Shown: piece after piece, positions 13,123 to 21,087 of the stretch
Numbering within the stretch: position 1 is the stretch's first letter
Layout of the letters: each line of letters opens with the position of its first letter
IMG/VR virus record: IMGVR_UViG_3300042197_000940
Coordinates: 1 to 21,087 of that record
Source: a virus
Strand: one strand, 5' to 3'
DNA: 21,087 nt
Program-made: the position numbers and the translations under genes
Notes under the pieces: model-generated
What the model was told of the DNA's origin: nothing
Database searches by the model: none
What the model saw: only the letters and a program-made list of their open reading frames with translations

Positions 13123-16100
13123 ATGGCGACGATTGGCAGTCTCGCGGTCGCCTTCACTGCGAACCTCAAGGGCCTTGAGGACGGCATCGAGGAGGTCGTT
13201 GACCTGTTCGATGACTTGTCCGAGGCTGCGGAAGACCTGACAGAGAAACTGTCCACGGTCTCGCAGTCTCGGGTGGCAATCAAGGTTGACTCGGCTGAAC
13301 TCGAAAAAGCCAGAGGCGACGTCGAGTCGCTGCAAAAGGCAGCGTCAACGACGGCGACCGTCAAGGCTGCGGCCGAGACGTCGTCTGTCGATGCGGCAAC
13401 AACGAGCGTCGAGAAACTTGGAGACGCAATAGAGTCGACGACAGAAGCAGCAACGTCGTCTCGCAATTCGATCTCTCAGGCGGTCATAACCGCCGCAAGG
13501 CTCTCTGCCGCAGCGACCGCAACCGCTTCCGCATACCGAGAAGTTCGCGACGGGACGCTTGCCTATATAGCCTCTGCAACCAGGGCGAGAAGTACTTCCG
13601 AGCAACTTGCAGTAGTAAACGCCGCGCTTCGGGGGGATTATATTGCGCTGCGCGTCGTCATGGCAGGCGTTGGAAGGTCGATCCAGGGTTATGTCGCTGG
13701 ATTCTTCACGGCAGAAGGCGCAGCGAATGTCCTGCGAGCGGGACTGTCTGGGCTCTTGTCGACTCTCGGGGTCACCGACCAAGCGCTTGCTTCGTCGATC
13801 AAGTACTTCGCAGACTTTTCTATAACCCAGGCCGCCAGCGCAGCGGCGTACAGGCTCAGTCAGAGGTCACTTGCCGTACTCGGAGAGTCGCTTGACGTCG
13901 CGGGCGAATCGGTCGCAAGGTTTGCGGCATCTAGTGCAACGCTCAGGTCCGCAGGAGCAACGGTAGCAACGGCGTTCAACGCCGCCAACAACGCCTTCAA
14001 CGTGACGTCGGCCAGGATCAGCCTCATGCTGTCGAGGCTGAACGTGGCTGGGCCAGTGTCTGCGACCGTCGGCACGGCGTTTGACTCGCTGAGACAGACT
14101 GTCGAGGAACTGGCAAGCGGCTCAAAGACGCTGTCGTCTGTTGCGTCTTCGGTGTCGGCTGGTCTCGCCTCGCTCATTCCAAGTTCCGTGGCGGTCTCGT
14201 CCGCACTGACAAGAGCAGCGTCCACTGCGTCTGGGCTTGTCGGCACATTCGGGACGCTATTGTCGTCGCTGCAATTCATCCGCGAGGGAGCGAACTCGAC
14301 GGCCGAAGGGTTCATCGGGCTCGTTGCGAGAACGGCGGCTACATCCGCCGCCATCGGCGGCGTCGCTGGCGCGCTGGGCGCATGGGCGGCGGGAACGTCC
14401 GCTGTCGCCGGAGCGACAGCGAGCGCCGGAGCGGCTCTGGCGTCGTTTGCAACGGCACTGCCAGTGACCGCTGGCCTGGCAATCGCAGCAGCCGTCGCGA
14501 CTGGAAGGTTTGCTCGCGAACTTGAATCCCTGAGCGTTCAGTCGCAGCAAGTAGAGCAGATGGCCGACCGCTTCGGCGCGCCTCGTCAGGAGATCGAGAA
14601 ACTGAGACTGTCGGCGTCAAACGCTGGCGTGGGCCTGAATCAACTCGCAAAAGCGCAGCAGGCGTTCTATACGTCTCTCGGCAAAATAAAGGCAGGCCAA
14701 CTGAACGTCGAGAACGTCCGCGAGGCAAAACTCGCGTTCGACAGGCTTGGCATTTCGCTTGACGAGATCAGGGGCAAGTCTCCGGACCAAGTCTTCAAGA
14801 CAGTCGCCGCAGAGTTATCCAAGGTTGAAGACCCGGCGAAGCGGACGCAGATCGCTTTTGACCTGTTCGGCAAGCAAGGGGCCGCGATTCTGCCGGCGCT
14901 CAAGGAGTTCGGCGAACTCTCGGCGGACTTTGATCGCTTGGGCGGCTCGATCAGCAATCTCGACTTTAGTCGGTTCACGAGTCTGGAGCAGTCGTTCGAT
15001 AGGTTGCATGCGTCTGCGTCGTCGCTCAGGACGGCAATGCTCGTTCCTTTTACGGAACTCCAGAAGGCGTTCAACAACGCCATGGCTGACATCAAGGGCG
15101 GCGTGGCAACCGCGCTTGGGCCGATTGCAAGCGTGCTGGCGGACGCAACAAAACCGTTTGCGGTCGTGATCGAGATTGCTGGTCGGTTTGTCGGCATCCT
15201 CCTCCGCATCGTCGGAGTCTTCACGACGATCGCGGCGTCCCTTAGCGTCCTGGGGACGATCGCCCAATTGTTTGAAGGCATCCAGCAGGGCGTCTACGCC
15301 GCCATGGAGCCTGTCGAGCAACTCATCTCAATGCTGCAAGGCGTCGCGGGCCTGATTTCGTCCTACATGCGGCCGCTGTCTGGGATTTTTACAGCGATCG
15401 GAGCGGCAATCGGTGTTGTTGTCGGCGGACTCGCGCAACTCGTAACGTACGTTGCCCTTGGCGCTGCTGCGTGGGGCGTCTACTCGGCAGCAGTCGCCGT
15501 CGCGACTGGGTTTTCGCTTGTTGCTACTGTCCAGTTTATCGCCATGTGGATCGCAGCGCTGGGCCCGTTTGCGCTCGTCGTCGCTGGCCTTGCAGCAATC
15601 GGCGCCGGGATTGCTGCTGTGACATACCTCGTGGCGGCAGGCATCAAGTGGCTCTACGACTTTGCCGACTCTTTTGGCGTCTTTGGGGAGTCGCAGCCTG
15701 AGATCAACGCCGCAACTGCGTCTGTGTCTGAACTTTCCAACGCGGCAGCGCGCTCGGCTGACGGCGTCGACAAGATCGCGGCCTCTGTTGAGGCCGCGAG
15801 GGGCGGCATTGGTGACCTGACGATCGAGGCCGCGAAGTTCGGCGACGCTGGCGCTGATGCAGCAAAGGCGGCTCAGGAGCAGTTCGGCGAGTTGCAGCAG
15901 AAACTGGCTCAAAAGAAAATCGACCTCCCGACGTTCGACAAGGAGTCTGCAAAGATTCGCGAAAACCTTGAGAAGAACCTTGAGATTCTCCGCGACGATA
16001 GCCCAGAGATCACGCTCAAGAAGAACCTCGAACTGTACAAGCAACTCGACGACGCGGCCAAGCAGGCCGCCAAGTCAACTCGCGACATCGGCGCCGACGT

Positions 16101-18246
16101 GCAGATCGGAGACAAGATTTTTCCGAGGTCCGAAGAGGTCAAAGCAAGGGCGAAGCAGTTCGAGCGCGAGTACACTGCCGCGCTCGAAGCCATCAAGAAG
16201 AAGCAGCAATCCGGCGACTTCGCCCGCGAGTTGACTGCGAAGAAGAAGCAGAACGAAGACGACTTCAAGTCTGGGAGAATCAACAAAGAGCAGTTCGAGT
16301 CCGTGAAAATCGAACTCGACTCCACTACAGCACAAGAGCAGGCTGCGATCGCCGCCGAGGACGCTCAGCGAGAGTTCCAGCGGAAGAAGGTGAAACTCGA
16401 AGCCGACTTGTCGTTCGCCGACGGCATCCGCAAGAGCCTTGAGACTGCGTTTCTGACCCCAGTGCAGAAGTTCCAGAAGGAACTGAAGAAGATTCGCGAC
16501 AACCCCGAGTTGACGGCGTCGGAGAAAGACCAAGCCGAGTCAAACTTGCGACGCGAGGCCCGCGAAGGCCTCATCGGAAAGACCGCTCAGACGCAGTTGC
16601 AGGAGCGTCGCCGAGACTTGGAGCAGGGAGTCGAGTCTGGTCTCATCTCTCGCGAGCAGGCAGACTTCCAGGGGCAGAAGGCGCTCGACGATTTCGCCCA
16701 GGCCCTGGGCGTTGTGAAGACTCCATTCGAGGAGTTCTCCACGTCGATCGACGGCATCGCTGAGAAGTTCGGCTTCGTCGGCCAGCCGCTCGACGAGGTC
16801 AGAAAGAAACTCGAAGGCACGCCGGAGCAGTTGGCCCTGTTTGACCGAGCCGTCAAGGAGTCGAGAGACAAGTTGCTCGCGTCGCTCGGCATTGAAAAAT
16901 CTCCCGAGCAAGTCTTCCAAGAGCAGATGAAGAAGATCGAGGAGGCCGCGAACTCGTCCGACCCAAACAAGCGAATCTCGGCAGAGCAGCGGCAGCAGGC
17001 CGAATCAGCGGCAAGGCGGCAGCGGGATAAGGCTCTTGGAGTCGGCGACGGAGTCGGCGAGCAGTTCGCCGAGCGACAGGCAAACATCAACGAGGCCTTC
17101 GGCGGCGGCAAGGACAACGCCCGTCTCGCGATCGCGAACAACGCCCTCGCGGCAGACAAGCGAGCAGCCGCTGGTCTTGATGCGGACCCTGCCCAGCAAC
17201 TCAAGGCTGGGGCGGCGAAGATCAACGACGTGTTCAACGTCACGGGCAAGTCTCTCGCCGAGATTCAGGCGTCCCTGAGTCCGGAAGACTTCGCCCTCTA
17301 CCAAGAGGCCCAGAAGAAGAATGCTGAGAACATCAAGGCGAGCCTGGGAGTCGAGAAAACAGGCGCCGCCCAGTTCGCCGAGGCTCGCCAGAAACTCACG
17401 AAGGCAGTCACAGACGGAGTCATCTCTCAGGACGAAGCAAACAAGGTTCTGAAGAACCAAAAAGACGCCCTGCTCCAGTCTCTCGGCATCTCGAAGTCTC
17501 CTTCCCAGGACTTCGAGGACGCAGTCGCGAAGATCAAGGAGAATGCGTCCGAACTTACGCCAGACGAGTTGCAGAAGGGCCTCAAGGAGGCAAAGGACAA
17601 ACTGCTTCAGTCGCTCGGCATCGACAAGTCGCCAGCCGATGCTGCCGAAGAGTCGCTCAAGAAACTGCGAGAGGCTTTCAACAAGGGGCAGATCAGTCTG
17701 GATGAGTTCAATAAGGGAACGCAGAAAGCGAAAGACGCTCTCTTACAGTCTCTCGGCATCCCCCTTGATCCGGTCGTGCAACTCGGCGACCGGCTCGGCG
17801 ATCTTCAGGAAGCGTTCGGCAAGGGCCTGATCACGCAGGAAGAGTTCACGCGAGGCCAAGAAGAAGCCCGGCGTGCCATGCTCCCTGGCGGCGAAGCGGA
17901 GAGCCCAGTCAAGAAGTTCGAGCGAGACCTCGACGCCGTGGACCGCGCCCTTCAGGAGGGTCTTATTGATCCTGCTGACGCAGACCAGCGAAAGAAAGTC
18001 CTCCAAGCCCAACTCCAAGAAGACCTCAAGCCTGCCCTCGACCGCGTCGCTCCCGACCGTCGGGCGGTCGAGTCTGCGGACACTCGCAGCAAGGCGGGCG
18101 TGGACACGTTCTTCCGCATCCTGCGGGGACAGGACAACCCTGGCCTCAAGGCTCAACTCGAAACGGCCCAGGCCACGAAGTTCCTCGCCCAGGCTGCGGC
18201 CCAGCCCGAGGCCGCCGAAGTCATCGCTCAACTTGCAGCCCGTTAG
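13123..18246 (+). CDS. Tape measure protein
   Basis: 1707 residues, sets tail length and is ejected into the host in siphoviruses. Residues 1-120 are coiled-coil-like. Ala/Gly/Ser-rich regions follow, with hydrophobic stretches around 395-465 and especially 680-860 (VIEIAGRFVGILLRIVGVF; AIGAAIGVVVGGLAQLV; GPFALVVAGLAAIGAGIAA), the usual tape measure membrane segments. The last third is Lys/Glu/Gln-rich and carries about nine 44-60-residue repeats with LLxSLGIxKSP motifs. It directly follows the chaperone pair, and its size matches no other phage gene. Using the general rule of about 0.15 nm per residue, the tail would be roughly 250 nm (inference). Confidence 0.93.
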   Translation: MATIGSLAVAFTANLKGLEDGIEEVVDLFDDLSEAAEDLTEKLSTVSQSRVAIKVDSAELEKARGDVESLQKAASTTATVKAAAETSSVDAATTSVEKLGDAIESTTEAATSSRNSISQAVITAARLSAAATATASAYREVRDGTLAYIASATRARSTSEQLAVVNAALRGDYIALRVVMAGVGRSIQGYVAGFFTAEGAANVLRAGLSGLLSTLGVTDQALASSIKYFADFSITQAASAAAYRLSQRSLAVLGESLDVAGESVARFAASSATLRSAGATVATAFNAANNAFNVTSARISLMLSRLNVAGPVSATVGTAFDSLRQTVEELASGSKTLSSVASSVSAGLASLIPSSVAVSSALTRAASTASGLVGTFGTLLSSLQFIREGANSTAEGFIGLVARTAATSAAIGGVAGALGAWAAGTSAVAGATASAGAALASFATALPVTAGLAIAAAVATGRFARELESLSVQSQQVEQMADRFGAPRQEIEKLRLSASNAGVGLNQLAKAQQAFYTSLGKIKAGQLNVENVREAKLAFDRLGISLDEIRGKSPDQVFKTVAAELSKVEDPAKRTQIAFDLFGKQGAAILPALKEFGELSADFDRLGGSISNLDFSRFTSLEQSFDRLHASASSLRTAMLVPFTELQKAFNNAMADIKGGVATALGPIASVLADATKPFAVVIEIAGRFVGILLRIVGVFTTIAASLSVLGTIAQLFEGIQQGVYAAMEPVEQLISMLQGVAGLISSYMRPLSGIFTAIGAAIGVVVGGLAQLVTYVALGAAAWGVYSAAVAVATGFSLVATVQFIAMWIAALGPFALVVAGLAAIGAGIAAVTYLVAAGIKWLYDFADSFGVFGESQPEINAATASVSELSNAAARSADGVDKIAASVEAARGGIGDLTIEAAKFGDAGADAAKAAQEQFGELQQKLAQKKIDLPTFDKESAKIRENLEKNLEILRDDSPEITLKKNLELYKQLDDAAKQAAKSTRDIGADVQIGDKIFPRSEEVKARAKQFEREYTAALEAIKKKQQSGDFARELTAKKKQNEDDFKSGRINKEQFESVKIELDSTTAQEQAAIAAEDAQREFQRKKVKLEADLSFADGIRKSLETAFLTPVQKFQKELKKIRDNPELTASEKDQAESNLRREAREGLIGKTAQTQLQERRRDLEQGVESGLISREQADFQGQKALDDFAQALGVVKTPFEEFSTSIDGIAEKFGFVGQPLDEVRKKLEGTPEQLALFDRAVKESRDKLLASLGIEKSPEQVFQEQMKKIEEAANSSDPNKRISAEQRQQAESAARRQRDKALGVGDGVGEQFAERQANINEAFGGGKDNARLAIANNALAADKRAAAGLDADPAQQLKAGAAKINDVFNVTGKSLAEIQASLSPEDFALYQEAQKKNAENIKASLGVEKTGAAQFAEARQKLTKAVTDGVISQDEANKVLKNQKDALLQSLGISKSPSQDFEDAVAKIKENASELTPDELQKGLKEAKDKLLQSLGIDKSPADAAEESLKKLREAFNKGQISLDEFNKGTQKAKDALLQSLGIPLDPVVQLGDRLGDLQEAFGKGLITQEEFTRGQEEARRAMLPGGEAESPVKKFERDLDAVDRALQEGLIDPADADQRKKVLQAQLQEDLKPALDRVAPDRRAVESADTRSKAGVDTFFRILRGQDNPGLKAQLETAQATKFLAQAAAQPEAAEVIAQLAAR
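16702..17900 (+). repeat. Nine-unit repeat in the tape measure C-terminal third
   Basis: Units begin near residues 1194, 1254, 1304, 1348, 1407, 1453, 1497, 1543 and 1587 (spacings 60, 50, 44, 59, 46, 44, 46, 44). The best copies carry LLxSLGIxKSP, then a helix, then GxISxxEF or similar, e.g. LLQSLGISKSP, LLQSLGIDKSP, LLQSLGIPLDP. The last three are nearly regular, suggesting recent expansion. Confidence 0.75.
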
Positions 18247-18261
18247 TACGGATACGCTTCT

Positions 18262-19242
18262 ATGCCAGAGCCAAACTCAGTCGGCCCGCCGTGGTCAAAT
18301 CCGCTGCTCACTGACGTGACAGACTGCCGCGAACTCTTTCGTGGCAAGTCTCGCCAGGCGGGCATCGACGGCAATCCGACCTACACCAGAATCTTTCTTG
18401 TCCGAGTCAAGACAGTCAATCCAGACCTGGCGCAGGTCGCTTCTGCTCCTGGGATCAACTGGCGTGACGTTTATCCAGACGACGCCAATGCGTACCTCGT
18501 CGAGTCCAGCACGCAGCAAGAAGGCGACTCGGCGTTCCATTACAAGGTCACGTACCAGTACAAGTATCTCGACGAGTCCGAGAAGATACCGTGGCAGCGT
18601 CCGCCGCAGTTTTCGTTCTCCGGCTCGCTGGCTTCGGCTCCGTGCTTCTGGCACTACCCAAACTCGGGAGACAACGAAACCAAGCAGATCATCGTCAACA
18701 CCGCCAAAGACCCGCTGTCTGGGCTCGATCGCGACGAAGGCGAGTTCAACGTCACCATCTCGTACAACCAGAAGCCGCCGTTTGATTACGCCAAGGCGCA
18801 ACTCTACGTAGGCGCAATCAACTCAGATACATGGAGCGGAGGCCAGCCCAAGACTTGGAAGTGCCAGAGCATCACGGCGAACCGCAAGATCGAGACTATT
18901 CCTGGCGTGAACCCAAGCACTGATCCGCCAGTCAGAGTCGTGTACTACGAGACTTCTGTCTCGATCGCTTACAGGAACACGGGCTGGGACTTGCAGACTT
19001 GGAATGTCGGATTCAATGAACTCAAAGGCGGCAAGCGAGTGAAGATTCTCGCTGGCAGCGAGCCAGTCAGTGAGCCTGCCGCCCTGAACTCCAACGGCAC
19101 TCAGAAGACTCCCGGCCAGCCACCAGACATGCTGACGTTCCGCATCTACAGGGCGCTGCCGTTTGTGGGAACTTTTCACAAATTGCCCAGCGATATCTTG
19201 GCTGGCTGGCCGTACACAGAACCGGCGTTCTCGGTTACGTAA
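18262..19242 (+). CDS. Tail-associated protein of unknown function (distal-tail slot)
   Basis: 326 residues, beta-rich and aromatic-rich (HYKVTYQYKYLDESEKIPWQRPP; YETSVSIAYRNTGWDLQTWNVGFNEL), no membrane segment. The C-terminal part ends in a mixed region (TFRIYRALPFVGTF). Directly after the tape measure, the usual distal tail/baseplate slot, but the sequence does not look like a standard Dit, so I do not name it. I have a vague memory of similar proteins in planctomycete-type phages. ATG at 18262 with a weak SD, fifteen bases after the tape measure stop. Confidence 0.6.
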   Translation: MPEPNSVGPPWSNPLLTDVTDCRELFRGKSRQAGIDGNPTYTRIFLVRVKTVNPDLAQVASAPGINWRDVYPDDANAYLVESSTQQEGDSAFHYKVTYQYKYLDESEKIPWQRPPQFSFSGSLASAPCFWHYPNSGDNETKQIIVNTAKDPLSGLDRDEGEFNVTISYNQKPPFDYAKAQLYVGAINSDTWSGGQPKTWKCQSITANRKIETIPGVNPSTDPPVRVVYYETSVSIAYRNTGWDLQTWNVGFNELKGGKRVKILAGSEPVSEPAALNSNGTQKTPGQPPDMLTFRIYRALPFVGTFHKLPSDILAGWPYTEPAFSVT

Positions 19243-19243
19243 C

Positions 19244-19615
19244 ATGCTCAACATCAGTCAGTTCAAGAAAAAAACTCCAGCGAACAAGACTGAGCAAGTC
19301 GTCCAGTTTCGCCACAAAGACGCGCAGCGAATTGCCTCAGCAGTTCACGCACACGAGACTGCGAGACGTGGTCGCAACCCAAGCACGCTCCCGCGAGCCG
19401 CTGGCGGCGGGGGCAGCGCGTTCGCGACGGCAAGGTTCACCGGCGCTTGGAGCAAAGACACCCTAAAGACCGTCACGTTCATTGCAGACACTGCCGCCAC
19501 GGCCGTCGCCAGCAACATCTTCTCGAACATCGCCGCGCCGCCAGGGAACGGCTCTCGTCGCTGCGGGCTTGCGCTGGAGGGAACGACTTGGATTCTCATC
19601 GCCGCTGAGTGCTAG
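19244..19615 (+). CDS. Small tail-associated protein of unknown function
   Basis: 123 residues. A basic N-terminus (MLNISQFKKKTPANK) is followed by a His/Arg-rich helix and Gly-rich linker, then a compact beta-type domain: FATARFTGAWSKDTLKTVTFIADT...GLALEGTTWILIAAEC. Not recognised as a named family. The ATG is one base after the previous stop. I read it as part of the tail-tip operon. Confidence 0.6.
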   Translation: MLNISQFKKKTPANKTEQVVQFRHKDAQRIASAVHAHETARRGRNPSTLPRAAGGGGSAFATARFTGAWSKDTLKTVTFIADTAATAVASNIFSNIAAPPGNGSRRCGLALEGTTWILIAAEC

Positions 19616-19617
19616 TA

Positions 19618-21087
19618 ATGAACTTTGGTTTCGAGTGCTTCCGGAAACTGATCTGCTGCATTCCGAAGATATACGGGTGGGGGAATAACGGCTTCGGCCA
19701 GTTAGGCCTCGGCGAGGGCTCAGGCTACAAGTCCGACATGTCTCTGCCGGGCACAGGGCCGCCGACCATCGATAAGCAGTCGGACTGGATCAAGGTCTGC
19801 TCGGGAGGGCTTCGAGGGTACGGGATACGCTCAGACGGGACGCTGTGGGGGTGGGGTACTCTCGTCTCCTCTGCGGGGTACGGCGTTGGCTGGCCTCCCG
19901 GCGACGGCGTCGCCGAGAACTACTCCCATCCGGTCCAGATCGGCGTCGGCCACCAGTGGATAGACGTCTCTGCGTCTTATTCGCACACACTGGCTGTGCG
20001 AGAGGATGGCACGCTGTGGGCGTGGGGCTCAAACAGCCAACATGCGCTCGGCACGCATCTTCGATACCTTCGCGGCACGGCGATAGGCCACGCCGAAGAG
20101 GCGATCCGGGCGGTTCTTTCGAGACCGATTGCGTCGGCGGGCATCGGCACCGGCCAAGGCAAGTACTCCAAAAAGCCGACCGCTCAAGTCGTGCAGATGA
20201 AGAAAGACTCGCTCGGCAGCGATTGGGTCGTGGACGACAGCATCTCGCCGACTCCGGCCCAAGTCGAGGCCGTTCTGGACTACACGGTCACTTCGGTGGA
20301 GTTGACCAACGGCGGAGGTGGATACACGTCCACTCCGACGGTGACGATAGACGGCGACGGTTCGGCGTCAGTCAGGCCGAACATGACGTTCAAGGTCGTC
20401 AGCGTTCGAGTAACCAACGGCGGCTCTGGGTACACGTCTCGGCCGACTGTGATTGCGCCTGGGTGGTTGGGGTCGGCGACGATGGAAGTTTCCGCGATGG
20501 GCAGCGTCGTCGAGAGCGTCTTGGTCACAAATCCTGGAAGCGGATATATCAAGCCGCCGTCCGTGACTATAAACGGCGCTCTGACGTCAAGCCTTGCCGC
20601 CGTCATTGTGAATGGAGCAGTGTCTCGCGTCGACGTTGCCGCAGGGTTCAAGATAGACGCCGAGTCTGCTTCGATAGGCTTCGTTGGCGGAGGCGGCTCC
20701 GGGGCAACGGCCCAGGCGACTCTTCGCATGAATCATGTCGTTGCCGTCAGAGCCATATCCCAGGGGTCATTCAATAGGAACGACTATTTCTCGTCTGAAT
20801 GGACGACCCCGGTGACGTTCTCAGGCCCCGGTGCAGGCGCCACGGCGAGTGTTGTCTTTGGCGACGGATACGTTAACTCGTTGACGCTCACTCCAGGCGA
20901 CGGCTATCGCGAGACTCCGGCAATAGCGTTTTCAGGCGGCGGCGGAGATGGAGCGTCGGCAGAAGTAGTCAGCACCGAAGGCGAGGTCGAGTCGGTCACC
21001 ATTATTTCGGCCGGAGGCGGCTACACTCGCAGCGAGGCTGGCTTTCTCCGGCGAGCCCCGTTCGTGCAATTCACTCGCGACCCTGAA
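19618..21087 (+). CDS. RCC1-like repeat tail-tip/fibre protein (3' partial)
   Basis: Open to the right edge for 490 codons. The N-terminal ~145 residues hold two RCC1-like blades: YGWGNNGFGQLGLG (from 19), DGTLWGWG (about 72) and HTLAVREDGTLWAWGSN (about 122). From about 220 to the end lies a series of Gly-rich beta repeats with the theme VxSVxVTNGGSGYTSxPTV. No catalytic motif. Such propeller plus beta-repeat proteins suit an adhesin or receptor-binding tail protein; the target is unknown. ATG two bases after the previous stop, with no clear SD. A 310-codon overlapping frame here is Arg-rich shadow. Confidence 0.65.
   Translation, partial: MNFGFECFRKLICCIPKIYGWGNNGFGQLGLGEGSGYKSDMSLPGTGPPTIDKQSDWIKVCSGGLRGYGIRSDGTLWGWGTLVSSAGYGVGWPPGDGVAENYSHPVQIGVGHQWIDVSASYSHTLAVREDGTLWAWGSNSQHALGTHLRYLRGTAIGHAEEAIRAVLSRPIASAGIGTGQGKYSKKPTAQVVQMKKDSLGSDWVVDDSISPTPAQVEAVLDYTVTSVELTNGGGGYTSTPTVTIDGDGSASVRPNMTFKVVSVRVTNGGSGYTSRPTVIAPGWLGSATMEVSAMGSVVESVLVTNPGSGYIKPPSVTINGALTSSLAAVIVNGAVSRVDVAAGFKIDAESASIGFVGGGGSGATAQATLRMNHVVAVRAISQGSFNRNDYFSSEWTTPVTFSGPGAGATASVVFGDGYVNSLTLTPGDGYRETPAIAFSGGGGDGASAEVVSTEGEVESVTIISAGGGYTRSEAGFLRRAPFVQFTRDPE
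20296..21050 (+). repeat. GGxGYTSxP-type beta repeats
   Basis: About seven units of 30-45 residues within the last gene. Clear copies carry NGGGGYTSTP (20308), NGGSGYTSRP (20418), NPGSGYIKPP (20528), PGDGYRETP (20893) and AGGGYTRS (21007); two degenerate copies lie between (about 20640 and 20760). Each has a preceding VxSVxV strand and often a following Gly-rich GxGA run. Confidence 0.75.

Noticed and set aside
19845-20777. Plus-strand frame of 310 codons, Arg-rich
   Set aside because: Low-complexity Arg/Gly sequence in another frame; the RCC1-like frame from 19618 is open through the whole region and has real repeats.
1-21087. tRNA genes, CRISPR arrays, insertion sequences, integrase or attachment sites
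   Set aside because: None seen by eye; the plus strand is almost fully occupied by structural genes, and no regularly spaced direct repeats with unique spacers are present.

Overview
The window is about 21 kb of tightly packed, plus-strand genes that form the head and tail structural module of a tailed phage or prophage. The tail is probably long and non-contractile (siphovirus-like): there are tail tube proteins, a frameshifted tail assembly chaperone and a 1707-residue tape measure, and no sheath gene is visible. The DNA is G+C rich with strong codon bias, which produces many long shadow frames. No integrase, tRNA or host gene is visible, so prophage and free virus cannot be told apart. A planctomycete-type host is a guess from remembered resemblance of some accessory domains and should be treated as weak.

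Layout. Positions 2-6702 hold an unusual head-accessory block: the 3' end of a large protein in the portal/minor-head slot, an 889-residue fusion of a small alpha-helical phage domain, a P-loop kinase-like domain and an HK97-type prohead protease, a 640-residue two-cassette protein, and a 57-residue zinc-ribbon protein too short for ordinary ORF cut-offs. The three large proteins share six short cysteine-bracketed linkers, each followed by a different cargo domain (GNAT-like, glycine-zipper hydrophobic, polyvalent-protein-like or Lys-rich). Positions 6703-6807 are a structured leader. Positions 6808-8785 encode the HK97-fold major capsid protein and a putative decoration protein. Positions 8899-9892 hold a glycosyltransferase-like gene and a small basic/acidic protein. 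Positions 9889-11656 are the neck genes: gp6-like connector, head closure, gp10-like and tail completion. Positions 11660-12466 are two tandem tail-tube-like genes. Positions 12474-13120 are a tail chaperone pair joined by a -1 frameshift with a clear signal. Positions 13123-18246 encode the tape measure with C-terminal repeats. Positions 18262 to the right edge hold two tail-associated proteins and a large open frame with RCC1-like and GGxGYTSxP repeats, probably a tail-tip or fibre protein, which runs off the window.

How it works together. The portal-slot protein, protease fusion, capsid protein and decoration protein build and mature the head; the connector, closure, gp10-like and completion proteins join head to tail; the chaperone pair loads tube protein onto the tape measure. 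Many genes overlap by 1-4 bases, suggesting translational coupling. The candidate for a less-described system is the cassette array in the first three genes: head proteins carrying interchangeable cargo behind conserved cysteine linkers, which I infer may be packaged or ejected with the virion.
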